A stretch of DNA of 64,000 nt, from the NCBI GenBank assembly GCA_038116745.1, contig JAYODW010000003.1:1-64000 (forward strand), written 5' to 3'. The translations under genes were made by a program, and so were the position numbers. This stretch comes from JAYODW01 sp038116745. GTDB lineage: Bacteria; Pseudomonadota; Gammaproteobacteria; Ga0077536. The notes below the pieces were generated by a model. It saw only the letters and a list, made by a program, of their open reading frames with translations. It was not told where the DNA came from and did not search any database. Shown one piece after another: positions 8,011-16,898 of this stretch (positions are counted from its first letter, which is position 1; each line of letters begins with the position of its first letter).

Positions 8011-10377
8011 ATGGACGACCCGGAACTGATGGCGTTAGGGAGGTCTGCCGCGCCAGCGGATGCGGACGGCGTCAGAGCTTACGTTGGCTTGGTGACACGG
8101 TGGCGCTGGCTGGTCTTGCTGTCAGTTCTGGCCCTGGCCGCGGTGTGTATCTCCGGAGTGCGTTTCCTCGAGCTCGAGGGCGACTATCGTTATCACTTCA
8201 CCCCGACGAATCCGGAACTTGTCGCTTTTGAGCACATTGAGCAGACCTATACCAGGGTCGACAACATTCTTTTTGTACTGGTTCCGCAGGACGGGGATGT
8301 GTTCACGTCCGACACGCTTGAGGCAGTGCTCTGGCTGACCGCACAGGGATGGCAGATCCCGTACGCCATACGTGTCGACTCCCTGTCGAACTTCCAGCAC
8401 ACCACGGCTGCGGACGACGACCTCATCGTCGCTGACCTGATCGGCCGTGACAGCGCGGGACTCGACAGGCAATCGCTGACCGAAATCCGGCGAACGGCGC
8501 TGTCTGAACCCCAGCTCGTCGGCCGCCTGCTGGCAGCGGACGCCGGCGCTACGGGTGTCAACGTGACCATCCGCCTGCCGGTTGGAGGAGGGGACGAGGG
8601 CGAGCCGGCGCGCTACGCGAGCGAGCTTGCGACGCAGCTGGAGCGTGATCACCCCGGCCTGCGCGTGGCGGTAACCGGATCGATCCCGCTGATCTACGCC
8701 ATGATGGACACACCGCAGCGTGACGCAGCGACGCTGGTGCCGATGATGTACCTGGTCCTGCTGGCAGCCATGTTTGTGTTCCTCCGCACTTTCTGGGCAG
8801 TGCTCGGTCTGCTGCTCATGATTGGACTGGCTGCGGCAAGTGCGATGGGCGCCGCTGGCTGGCTGGGAATTCCCCTCAGCCCGCCGATGGGCAGTGCGAC
8901 GACTATCATCCTGACCATCGCGGTTGCGGATGGGGTGCACATCCTGGTGCTGCTGAACGAGCGCATGCGCGCCGGGATCGACCGGCATAGCGCGCTGGTG
9001 GAAAGCCTGGCGGTCAATTGGTTTCCGGTATTCATGACGACGCTGACCACCGTGATTGGCTTTCTCAGTCTCAACTTCGCCGGGATCCCGCCGTTCAGTG
9101 ATCTCGGAAACGTGACTGCCATCGGCGTCGGGGTTGCCTGGATTCTGACGGTGACGCTGCTACCGGCCTTTGTCGCCATCGTGCCGTATCGACCCGGATC
9201 GCGGTCTACAGCCGGTGTGAGAGCAGATCGCTACACCGCCTGGTTGCTGCGGCACCATCGACGGATCCTGCCTCTTACCCTTGGGTTGACGCTGATTTGC
9301 GCAGCTTTAATCCCCACCATTGAGCTTGACGACAGCTTCATCGATTTCTTCGATAAAAGCGTGCCTTTTCGAGCGGATAGTGAGCTTGCGCTGCAGAAGC
9401 TTTCAGGGATCTATCAGCTCCATTACTCGTTGGAGGCTGGGGTTGAGGGCGGCGTCAGTGATCCTGCCTATCTGCGCTCGATTGCCGAGTTTGCCCTGTG
9501 GCTGCGCGCGCAGCCGGAAGTCGACCACGTCAGCACCCTGTCGGACACCATCAAGCGGCTTAACCGGAACATGCACGCTGATGCGGATGCAGCCTATGTG
9601 CTGCCGGCAGACCGCGAGCTCGCCGCTCAGTACCTGCTGCTCTATGAAATGTCGCTGCCCTACGGACTGGATCTGAACAATCAGATCGATGTGCGCAAAT
9701 CCGCCACCCGGGTGACGGCAACGGTCGGGAACCTGTCGGCAGCCGAGCTGCGTGCATTCAACGTCCGGGTGATGGACTGGCTCCGAGCGCACGCGCCGCC
9801 CTCGATGCATGGCAGCGGTGCGTCGGCGTCCTTCATGCTGGCTAATCTGTCTCTGCGAAGTATCGACAGTATGGTGCGCGGCACTTCCGTCGCGTTTGCC
9901 CTGATCGCGCTGATTTTGGTGCTTTCGCTGCGCAGCCTGCGCATCGGCTTGCTGAGTCTGGTGCCCAATCTCGTGCCGATCGTCATTGCTTACGGAATCT
10001 GGGCGATTGTTGTCGGCGAGATCGGTATGGTGTTTGCGATCGTCACGGCCTCGAGCCTTGGCATCATTGTCGATGCAACGGTGCACATCATGAGCAAGTA
10101 CATGCGGGCACGACGGGTGCTGCAAGCCTCCCCCGAGGAGGCCGTGCAGTTTGCTATCGCCACCGTGGGGCCCGCGTTGCTGACGACCTTCCTGATCCTG
10201 GCCGCGGGCTTTGCGGTACTTTCGATGTCGACGTTCAAACTGAACGAAGATTTCGGATTGCTCACGGCCCTGACCATTCTGGCGGCGCTGGTGGCCGACT
10301 TTCTGCTGCTGCCGGCGCTGCTGCTCCGCGTCGATCGCGCGCCGCGCGCGAGTTCAGCGCCAACGCGAACCGCCTGA
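8011..10377 (+). CDS. RND/MMPL-family membrane exporter
   Basis: A 788-aa inner-membrane protein with RND topology. One helix near residues 33-53 precedes a large periplasmic domain. A five-helix block follows at about 235-400, then a second start helix near 420-440, another periplasmic domain and a final five-helix block at about 625-780. Each block has the conserved helix pair of the MMPL/SSD type ('TIAVADGVHI' and 'SSLGIIVDATVHIMSKY'), with buried Asp residues likely to carry protons. Such proteins export lipids, hopanoids or hydrophobic compounds. No membrane-fusion or outer-membrane partner is adjacent. The ATG follows GGAGCAAGGAAAAG. Confidence 0.85.
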   Translation: MDDPELMALGRSAAPADADGVRAYVGLVTRWRWLVLLSVLALAAVCISGVRFLELEGDYRYHFTPTNPELVAFEHIEQTYTRVDNILFVLVPQDGDVFTSDTLEAVLWLTAQGWQIPYAIRVDSLSNFQHTTAADDDLIVADLIGRDSAGLDRQSLTEIRRTALSEPQLVGRLLAADAGATGVNVTIRLPVGGGDEGEPARYASELATQLERDHPGLRVAVTGSIPLIYAMMDTPQRDAATLVPMMYLVLLAAMFVFLRTFWAVLGLLLMIGLAAASAMGAAGWLGIPLSPPMGSATTIILTIAVADGVHILVLLNERMRAGIDRHSALVESLAVNWFPVFMTTLTTVIGFLSLNFAGIPPFSDLGNVTAIGVGVAWILTVTLLPAFVAIVPYRPGSRSTAGVRADRYTAWLLRHHRRILPLTLGLTLICAALIPTIELDDSFIDFFDKSVPFRADSELALQKLSGIYQLHYSLEAGVEGGVSDPAYLRSIAEFALWLRAQPEVDHVSTLSDTIKRLNRNMHADADAAYVLPADRELAAQYLLLYEMSLPYGLDLNNQIDVRKSATRVTATVGNLSAAELRAFNVRVMDWLRAHAPPSMHGSGASASFMLANLSLRSIDSMVRGTSVAFALIALILVLSLRSLRIGLLSLVPNLVPIVIAYGIWAIVVGEIGMVFAIVTASSLGIIVDATVHIMSKYMRARRVLQASPEEAVQFAIATVGPALLTTFLILAAGFAVLSMSTFKLNEDFGLLTALTILAALVADFLLLPALLLRVDRAPRASSAPTRTA

Positions 10378-10410
10378 GGCCAGGCGCAGCAGCGGCAAGA
10401 CCGCACATTC

Positions 10411-10641
10411 TCAGGTCTCCTCCCGGCTCTTCGACAGGGCCTCGCGGCCCTCGTGCAGTTCTTTGGCGCTGTGGGTCAGGTGGGGGATGACGGAGAGGAT
10501 CTGCACCAGCGCGAACAGGGCAATGCCATGATGCGCGCCGATCCTGTCCGCATCCTCGATGATCTCGATGGATGCGGTGACCAACAGCAATATTCCCGTC
10601 ACCAGTGAGACATACGGGTTTTCTGCAATGGCTTTCAGCAT
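10411..10641 (-). CDS. Small membrane protein, unknown
   Basis: A 76-aa protein with two hydrophobic helices (about residues 10-26 and 38-55) and a charged C-terminal tail rich in Glu, Lys and Ser. The ends would both face the same side of the membrane. No family recognised. It is convergent with the RND exporter gene, 33 bp away. Confidence 0.5.
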   Translation of the reverse strand: MLKAIAENPYVSLVTGILLLVTASIEIIEDADRIGAHHGIALFALVQILSVIPHLTHSAKELHEGREALSKSREET

Positions 10642-10858
10642 GGCATGTGCTCCGTTTCGAACAGTCAGGAGGATAGAAGATCCCTGGACAGCCTTCGACC
10701 CGAACGGCTGAAGCCGGCTTCGGTGGCAGGACTTTGCCCGGCTGCTATCCTCAGGAGGTGAACCAATCGGAGGAGCCGGTCGGTTTGTTTTGCGCGAGCG
10801 CCTGAGCGCAGAGACGGCCTGTATGAGAGCGGCGCTGCATTAAGGGGAGGACACAGCC

Positions 10859-11395
10859 ATGGCCGAGGAGATTCTTGAGAACCCCGTCACGGGGGAGGTG
10901 ATGAAGGTGCTGGAGTCGACTCCGGACACTTTCAGGATTGAGTACGCGCTGAAGGCGCACGGTGCTATCCCGCTGGAACACTGCCATCCCGGCGTGGAGC
11001 AGGAGATCGCCGTGCGCGAGGGCGAGATGCACATCACCGTGAACGGCGAGCATGTCGTGATCAAAGCGGGCGAGTCGGCGATCGCGCCGCGCAGTGCGCT
11101 GCACTACCAGTGGAACCCCTGTGACGAGGAGGCTATCGCGATCGAGACCTACCGTCCGGCGGGTCGCAATCATGACTTCTTCCGCACGCTGTTCGGGATT
11201 GCGCGCGATGGTCATACCAACGCGATGGGTATGCCCTCCATGCTCATGAGTGCGGCCATCTTCAACGAGTTCCACGACACCATTCAGCCGGCGTCCAGGA
11301 CGACGCGCTGGCAGGTTGCCCTGCTGGCGCCCGTTGCGCGTCTGCTCGGCTACCATGCCCGATTGCGCAAGTACCAGAGAACAGCCGCTGTCTGA
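10859..11395 (+). CDS. Cupin-domain protein
   Basis: A 178-aa protein with a single cupin barrel: 'IPLEHCHPGVEQEIAVREG' carries the H-x-H...E metal motif, and 'IKAGESAIAPRSALHYQWN' carries the second His motif. Cupins of this size bind a metal and act as small dioxygenases, isomerases or sensors; nothing here fixes the role. The C-terminal third is helical and less typical. The start follows AAGGGGAGGACACAGCC. It stands between unrelated genes. Confidence 0.75.
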   Translation: MAEEILENPVTGEVMKVLESTPDTFRIEYALKAHGAIPLEHCHPGVEQEIAVREGEMHITVNGEHVVIKAGESAIAPRSALHYQWNPCDEEAIAIETYRPAGRNHDFFRTLFGIARDGHTNAMGMPSMLMSAAIFNEFHDTIQPASRTTRWQVALLAPVARLLGYHARLRKYQRTAAV

Positions 11396-11521
11396 AGGCT
11401 GACAGCGGCGCCGACCGGGCGGTGCTATCCGGCGCCGGCACCCGGCCGCGGTTCGGTCATTTTCTGTAACGCGAGCCCGTCGTCGCGACGGCTCCGGGAT
11501 CAGCCGGCAAGAGGTCAGACC

Positions 11522-12469
11522 ATGAGTACGCCACGCGATATCACGCCCCTGCTTGACGCCGAAATCATGGCCGCGCTCAGCGGCCTCAAGCTCGGGCTCG
11601 AAACGCTGTCCGATGCCACTCTGGAAAAAGTCCGGCGCCAGCGCGCTGCGCTGCCGCAGCCTGAGCTGTCCGCCGAAGTTGAGCGTGTCGATCATCCCGT
11701 GCCCGGGCGCCCGCCGGTGTCCGTACGGGTCAGCCGGCCGCGGGGCATGAGTGGCGCGTTGCCGTGTATTTTCTGGATGCACGGCGGTGGTCTGGTGCTT
11801 GGCAATGCCGCGGGTGACGACGCTCGTTTCGACCGCTGGTGCCAGGCGCTGAACTGTATCGGCGTCTCGGTGGACTATCGTCTGGCGCCGGAGTCGACCT
11901 ACCCTGAGCCGCTGGAGGACTGTTACGCCGGTCTTGCCTTCGTGCATCAGCAGGCCGCGCAGCTCGGCATCGACGCGGCGCGGCTCGGCATTGGTGGCGC
12001 CAGCGCGGGTGCGGGACTCGCCGCCGGTCTGGCGCTGCTGGCGCGCGACCGGGGCGAACTCCCGGTTGCCTTCCAGGCGCTGATTTATCCCATGATTGAC
12101 GACCGTCAGATCACCGTCTCGTCACGGTGGCGCGATCCGGTGTGGCCGCCGGAAGCGAATCGTTACGGCTGGGATTGCTATCTCGGTGGACTCAGCGGGG
12201 ACGGGGTGCCGGCCTATGCGGCGGCCGCGCGCGCGACCGAGCTCGAGGGACTGCCGAGCACCTTTATCTGCGTGGGCGCCCTGGATGGATTCTGTGACGA
12301 GGACGTCGACTACGCGACCCGCCTGCGTCACGCCGGCGTGCCGACCGAGCTGCACGTCTATCCCGGTGCGCCGCACGGCTTTGACTCCCTCACCCCGAAT
12401 ACGGCAATTGCGCGCCAGGCACAGCGCGACCTTGAGCACTGGCTGGCCGGTCAGCTGGCGGGATGCTGA
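11522..12469 (+). CDS. Alpha/beta hydrolase, hormone-sensitive-lipase family
   Basis: A 315-aa esterase/lipase of family IV. The oxyanion motif HGGG is at residues 87-90, and the nucleophile elbow GASAGAG places Ser at 161 (usual form GDSAGG, so the Asp before Ser is Ala here). Asp near 'GALDGFCDEDVDY' and His in 'YPGAPHGFD' complete the triad. It should hydrolyse short-chain esters in the cytoplasm. It is preceded by a 126-bp gap. Confidence 0.85.
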   Translation: MSTPRDITPLLDAEIMAALSGLKLGLETLSDATLEKVRRQRAALPQPELSAEVERVDHPVPGRPPVSVRVSRPRGMSGALPCIFWMHGGGLVLGNAAGDDARFDRWCQALNCIGVSVDYRLAPESTYPEPLEDCYAGLAFVHQQAAQLGIDAARLGIGGASAGAGLAAGLALLARDRGELPVAFQALIYPMIDDRQITVSSRWRDPVWPPEANRYGWDCYLGGLSGDGVPAYAAAARATELEGLPSTFICVGALDGFCDEDVDYATRLRHAGVPTELHVYPGAPHGFDSLTPNTAIARQAQRDLEHWLAGQLAGC

Positions 12470-12612
12470 GGCACCCATCCTCGGGGACGGCACCGCTGCG
12501 GCTGGCCACGAGACATGACGCGCCGCGCGCGTTAGCCTGCTGGCGCTGCTGGACAATGGACGCTGCTGACGGTGCTGCGGGTGAATTTGCCGCGCGATAG
12601 GCGTGCTGGAAA

Positions 12613-13224
12613 ATGACTGAATCAACCATCCTGCTGCTTGCGTTGCTGAACCCGTTTCTGCTGGTGGTCTATCTGATTGGCCCGATGAAGCAGTTGTCGC
12701 GCACACAGTTCGCTCAGGTTCTGACCCGCGCGGGCCTCATTGCAGGCGCCGTCTTCTGCGCTTTTGCGGTGCTTGGCGACGCCATATTTGCCAATGTCGT
12801 GCAGGCCGATTTCGCTTCCTTCCAGATTTTCGGCGGGCTGATTTTCGTCCTGATCGGTCTGCAGTTCGTGTTTCGGGGTCCCGATGCGATCGAGATTCTG
12901 CGCGGCGAGGCAGCGCATATTTCAGGTGCTGTTGCCATGCCCGTTCTGATCGGGCCGGGCACCATCAGCGCGAGTGTCATCATCGGAAAGCGGCACGACC
13001 CTGCTCTTGCCTGTGTTGCGGTGATTGCAGCCGTTTCCATATCGCTTCTGATCGTGTTTTTACTGAAGGCGCTGCACGACTATGTCCTGCCCCGGCGGGA
13101 AGCTCTGATTGAGCGCTACCTGGGAATCGTCGGGCGTATCACTGCTTTGTACGTCGGCACCGTCGCGGTGGAGATGATCATGCGCGGGCTGACAAGCTGG
13201 ATCAGCCACATGCAGACCGTCTGA
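12613..13224 (+). CDS. MarC-family integral membrane protein
   Basis: A 203-aa membrane protein with six hydrophobic helices. It has the family features 'LLNPFLLVVYLI' in helix 1 (the NPxG/NP region), 'GGLIFVLIGLQF' in helix 3 and 'VLIGPGTISASVIIGK' before helix 4. MarC proteins are of unknown function; the old link to multiple antibiotic resistance is not supported. The gene lies 143 bp after the esterase and 24 bp before the enoyl-CoA hydratase. Confidence 0.8.
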   Translation: MTESTILLLALLNPFLLVVYLIGPMKQLSRTQFAQVLTRAGLIAGAVFCAFAVLGDAIFANVVQADFASFQIFGGLIFVLIGLQFVFRGPDAIEILRGEAAHISGAVAMPVLIGPGTISASVIIGKRHDPALACVAVIAAVSISLLIVFLLKALHDYVLPRREALIERYLGIVGRITALYVGTVAVEMIMRGLTSWISHMQTV

Positions 13225-13248
13225 TCAGGAATAGAAGGAGTGACAGCT

Positions 13249-14067
13249 TTGAACGACACCGTGACCTACGACAAAGACGGTGCCATCGCGCGCGTGACCA
13301 TGAACCGACCCCGCTACCGCAACGCCCAGTCGCGAGTGCTGCTGGAGGAACTCGACCAGGCGTTCGGTGAGGCGATGGCGGATCCGGAGGTGCATGTGGC
13401 GGTGCTCTTCGGCGCGGGCGAGCACTGGTCGTCGGGACACGATATCGGAACGCCCGAGGAGCTCGCCGATCGCGAAGCGCGTCCCTATCCCAATGGTGCG
13501 GCCGGCGCGTTTCAGCGCTCGTGGGACTGGAACGTGGAGAACACGCTCCGTTGGCGCGATCTGCCCAAACCGACCCTGGCCGCAGTGCAGGGCATGTGCA
13601 TTTATGGCGGCTGGATGATCGCCTCGGCAATGGATCTGATCGTGGCGTCGGAGGAGGCTCAGTTTGTCCCCGGTCTGTTCCAGTATCAGGCGACGCCCTG
13701 GGATATTGGTTTCCGGCGGGCGAAGGACAAGCTCTGGGAGCAGGGGGCGCTGAGCGCCACGGAAGCCTTCGAGCTGGGTTTCGTATCCGAGGTTGTGCCG
13801 CGGGACGCGCTCGATGAGGCCGCCATGAACAAGGCACGGCGGATCGCCCGCCTGCCGCCGCTGATGGCGCAGATGATCAAACGCCAGGTGAACGACGCGC
13901 AGGACGCGATGGGCTTTCGCGCCGCCATCACCAGTGGCCATGCGTCATACATGGTAGCGAGTCTCGGCGGTGTCTATTTCAGCAAAGACCAGCCGTTCGG
14001 TTCACGGAAACGGATGCCTGGACTCGAAGACAAGGGACCGAATGCGCAGGACCCTGATGCCGACTGA
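13249..14067 (+). CDS. Enoyl-CoA hydratase/isomerase family protein, TTG start
   Basis: A crotonase-fold protein of about 272 aa that hydrates, isomerises or cleaves an acyl-CoA. The oxyanion-hole segments are visible as 'HWSSGHDIGTP' and 'AAVQGMCIYGGW', and the middle insertion 'YPNGAAGAFQRSWDW' is longer than in classical hydratases. The frame also allows a GTG at 13240, but AAGGAG at 13235-13240 overlaps it, while it lies 8 nt before the TTG at 13249. I therefore choose TTG. One catalytic-Glu position is not obvious, so hydratase activity itself is uncertain. Confidence 0.8.
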   Translation: MNDTVTYDKDGAIARVTMNRPRYRNAQSRVLLEELDQAFGEAMADPEVHVAVLFGAGEHWSSGHDIGTPEELADREARPYPNGAAGAFQRSWDWNVENTLRWRDLPKPTLAAVQGMCIYGGWMIASAMDLIVASEEAQFVPGLFQYQATPWDIGFRRAKDKLWEQGALSATEAFELGFVSEVVPRDALDEAAMNKARRIARLPPLMAQMIKRQVNDAQDAMGFRAAITSGHASYMVASLGGVYFSKDQPFGSRKRMPGLEDKGPNAQDPDAD

Positions 14068-14239
14068 GTGGGCTTCGGGTACATCGATGCGCGCGCGTGC
14101 CGTCGGGCTCTCCGCGATCTCTCGACAGCGTGTAAGCTCTGCGTGCTTAAGATCGTGTCCGCCCCCGTTCGGGCCGGGCTGATGATCACCGCGGCGTTTC
14201 AGCCGTCAACACTATTTCAATCGGGGAGAGGAGCGGAAC

Positions 14240-14998
14240 ATGGACTTAGGTCTGAAAGGCAAAGGCGTAATCGTCACGGGTGCAAGCCGGGGGATCGGTC
14301 GGGCGATCGCGCTTGAGTTTGCGGCAGAGGGCGCGAACGTCGCTATCTGCGCGCGCGGCGGAGAGGCGCTTGAAGCAACGGCCAGCGAGGTCGCCGCGCA
14401 CGGGGGATCGGTGCACGCCGCCGCGTGTGACGTATCCGACGCTGAGGCGCTGAAATCATTTCTTGACGGTGCCCACGCCGCGCTCGGACGGGTCGACGTC
14501 ATGGTCAACAACCCTTCCGGCTTCGGTATCACCGACGATGAAGCGGGCTGGCAGGCGAGTCTCGATATTGACCTCATGGCGAGCGTGCGCTCTTCGTGGC
14601 AGGTGGTGCCGTGGATGGAAGCGCAGGGCGGCGGCAGCATCATTCATATCTCGTCCATCTCGGGACTCGATGTCACGTTGCCCATGCCGGCTTACTGCGC
14701 GGCCAAGGCTGCGCTGATCAGCCATGCCAAGTGTATGGCGGCGAACCTGGCGCCGAAGTCGATCCGTGTTAACTGCGTCGCACCGGGCTCCATTGAATTC
14801 CCCGGCGGCTTCTGGGAGCAGATCAAAAACGACGACCGCGCCTTTTATGACGGCGTGCTGGCGGGCGTGCCGAGCGGGCGTCTCGGCCGGCCGGAGGAGA
14901 TCGCTGCGGCCGTGGTGTTTCTCGCGTCAGGGCGCGCGAGCTGGATCTCCGGCATTACCTTGAGCGTCGACGGGGTGCAGCACAAGGGCAATCTGTAA
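14240..14998 (+). CDS. Short-chain dehydrogenase/reductase
   Basis: A 252-aa classical SDR: cofactor motif TGASRGIG (residues 14-21), 'NNPSG' in place of NNAG, catalytic Ser in 'HISSISG', and the YCAAK catalytic Tyr-Lys pair. It should oxidise or reduce a secondary alcohol or ketone with NAD(P). It begins MDLGLKGKGVIVTG, almost the same opening as the BadH-like SDR at 60369-61163, so the two may be paralogs. RBS GGGGAGAGGAG precedes the ATG. A hairpin follows it. Confidence 0.86.
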   Translation: MDLGLKGKGVIVTGASRGIGRAIALEFAAEGANVAICARGGEALEATASEVAAHGGSVHAAACDVSDAEALKSFLDGAHAALGRVDVMVNNPSGFGITDDEAGWQASLDIDLMASVRSSWQVVPWMEAQGGGSIIHISSISGLDVTLPMPAYCAAKAALISHAKCMAANLAPKSIRVNCVAPGSIEFPGGFWEQIKNDDRAFYDGVLAGVPSGRLGRPEEIAAAVVFLASGRASWISGITLSVDGVQHKGNL

Positions 14999-15011
14999 GC
15001 GTCGATTTCCG

Positions 15012-15048
15012 AGCGCTCAGCCGCCGTCAGCCTCGGCAGCTGAGCGCT
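15012..15048. terminator. Hairpin between convergent genes
   Basis: AGCGCTCAGC and GCTGAGCGCT make a perfect 10-bp stem around a 17-nt loop. It begins 14 nt past the SDR stop and lies 50 nt beyond the end of the convergent glutathione transferase gene. There is no T-tract. Confidence 0.5.
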
Positions 15049-15097
15049 GGTGCCCGCGGCTGGACGGCGCCCAGCCCGTTTGGCGGTGCTCTGTACG

Positions 15098-15889
15098 CTA
15101 GCTGAAATCCGCCGAAAACCGGATGTTGTCCTTGGCCAGGCCGTCAAGGACTACCTCGATCCCACCGCTGCGGATCATCCACTCCAGGCGATGGTCGCGA
15201 TATTCGCGCTTCATCAGACCTTCAGACAGCCAGGTATGCCCCTGCTCGACATCGGGCAGTGTGGCCCGCGCCTGCGTGTCCGTTTCGGCAACCGTGGGTC
15301 TGGACAGCGCGCGCTGTCGCCAGGCGGCGAGACGGGAGTTCTCCGCAGGGGCGATGCCGAGCATGACCGAGCAGTTGAGATACGGCAGCACCGCGATATC
15401 GCCCCAGCCGAAGTCAGAGCCGTTGAACCACGGCCTGTCGCCGAGCGCGCGCTCCAGCCACGCGAACCAGCCTTCCAGCTGCGTCGCGGCGTTGGCGCGC
15501 AGCGTATCGCCGAGCGCACCGGGCGCGCGGTGGAAGCAGCGCAGCTCGATAAGCCCCCAGTTGATGGCCTCGTAGTGGGTGTCCATGACGTCTTCGAGCA
15601 TGCGCACGCGCGCCCGTTCGGCCGGTGTGCCCGGAAGCAGAGCAGGGGTAGGCCAGCGCTCCTCGATGTATTCCAGGATGACCGTCGAATCGAACACTTT
15701 GACGTCGTCGTCCAGCAATACCGGTACCTGGCCGCGCGGACTGGCTGCGGTGAAGGCATCGCTGTCCGTGGTGCCACTGCCGAGCCCATCGGGCGTGCGG
15801 GCGACGAAATCGACACCTTTTTCCAGCAGCGCCAGCTTGCACTTCTGCGCGTACGGTGACATCGGATGTTCGAAAAGAATGACGGACAT
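15098..15889 (-). CDS. Glutathione S-transferase family protein
   Basis: A 263-aa GST-like protein. The N-terminal thioredoxin-fold domain starts MSVILFEHPMSPYAQKC, with the usual glutathione-site loop, and includes 'GQVPVLLDDD' (cis-Pro) and 'DSTVILEYIEERWP' (gamma-glutamyl site). A helical C-terminal domain follows ('RVRMLEDVMDTHYE'). The frame opens further upstream to 15913, but GGAG lies 8 nt before the ATG at 15889, so I use that. It stands alone; a role in detoxification or ring-cleavage isomerisation is possible. Confidence 0.82.
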   Translation of the reverse strand: MSVILFEHPMSPYAQKCKLALLEKGVDFVARTPDGLGSGTTDSDAFTAASPRGQVPVLLDDDVKVFDSTVILEYIEERWPTPALLPGTPAERARVRMLEDVMDTHYEAINWGLIELRCFHRAPGALGDTLRANAATQLEGWFAWLERALGDRPWFNGSDFGWGDIAVLPYLNCSVMLGIAPAENSRLAAWRQRALSRPTVAETDTQARATLPDVEQGHTWLSEGLMKREYRDHRLEWMIRSGGIEVVLDGLAKDNIRFSADFS

Positions 15890-16073
15890 GAGGGTGGCTC
15901 CAGGGGTGGTCAATCACTGTCCGGATCATGGCAGACCATCGGATGAAGTGATCGAGTCTGCACCGGTGAACCTGTATGACTTGACCCGTCTGTGAGCACG
16001 GGTCACCGTAAAGGTTGCTGGTGTCACTGCGCTCAGTCGCTGCTGCCGCATCCGATTCACAGGAGATTTGCCC

Positions 16074-16820
16074 ATGAATGCACGCTTCGTCCGCCTGACC
16101 GCTTTCCTGGCGGGAGCGCTATCGGTTCTTGTGACAGTGTCCGTGCAGGCGGACTGGCGCGACCTGATGAACCAGTTCACTTCGAGTGACACGGTGCAGC
16201 AGGCTGCCGGCGCCCTGTCAGAGACAGAGATCGCCGACGGGCTGCGCCAGGCGCTCGGCGAAGGTGTGCGCAGTGCGGTCGCCAGCCTGGGGCGGCCGGA
16301 CGGTTTCCTGGGTGACGCAGCGGTGCGTATTCCCATGCCGAAGCATCTGGGGGCGGTTGAAGATGGCCTGCGGGCCATCGGTAAGGCGGACGTTGCCGAT
16401 CAGTTCGTGACCAGCATGAACCGGGCCGCTGAGCAGGCAGTGCCCGAGGCGGCGGAAGTGTTCGCCAACGCGGTCAGCGCGATGACCGTCGAAGATGCCA
16501 AAGCGATCCTGGATGGACCGGAAACAGCAGCGACGGATTACCTCAAGCGCACGAGCACCGACGACCTCAGGGCCCGCTTTGCGCCGATGGTCGACGGTGC
16601 GCTGCGCGCGGTCGACGCGACGGCGGCGTACCAGCGCATGCTCGACAAAGCCGGCCCGATGGCTGCCCTGATCGATACGAAAAAGCTCAGCCTCGACGGT
16701 TATGTCACAGACAAAGCGCTCGACGGCCTCTTTCACGTCATCGGACAGACCGAGCGCGATATCCGGGCCAATCCCGCAGCACGTACGACCAGTCTGTTGA
16801 AAAAGGTGTTCGGTTCCTGA
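16074..16820 (+). CDS. DUF4197 periplasmic protein
   Basis: A 248-aa protein with a signal peptide (hydrophobic core about residues 7-24, likely cut after VQA). The mature part is alpha-helical and carries the DUF4197 segments 'IADGLRQALGEGVRSAV', 'IPMPKHLG' and 'FTSRxx'-like 'DLRARFAPMVD'. Function of the family is unknown. ATG at 16074 has AGGAG 8 nt upstream. It is followed directly by a hairpin. Confidence 0.8.
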   Translation: MNARFVRLTAFLAGALSVLVTVSVQADWRDLMNQFTSSDTVQQAAGALSETEIADGLRQALGEGVRSAVASLGRPDGFLGDAAVRIPMPKHLGAVEDGLRAIGKADVADQFVTSMNRAAEQAVPEAAEVFANAVSAMTVEDAKAILDGPETAATDYLKRTSTDDLRARFAPMVDGALRAVDATAAYQRMLDKAGPMAALIDTKKLSLDGYVTDKALDGLFHVIGQTERDIRANPAARTTSLLKKVFGS

Positions 16821-16843
16821 GTTGTCCGTGAGAAACGGACAGC
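16821..16843. terminator. Hairpin after the DUF4197 gene
   Basis: GTTGTCCGT-GAGAA-ACGGACAGC folds into a stem of seven perfect pairs extended by a G-U and a G-C pair, immediately after the DUF4197 stop codon, followed by TTT. It sits between convergent genes and is a likely terminator. Confidence 0.6.
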
Positions 16844-16898
16844 TTTGCGGCGCGGCGAGCGGGTGCGGTGGGCGTCGGCGCTGCGCTGCTCGCCCGCC

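Noticed and set aside
10751..11947. Open frame of 398 codons on the minus strand
   Set aside because: Covers the cupin gene and part of the esterase gene in antisense, including their intergenic gap; Arg/His-rich and without motifs.
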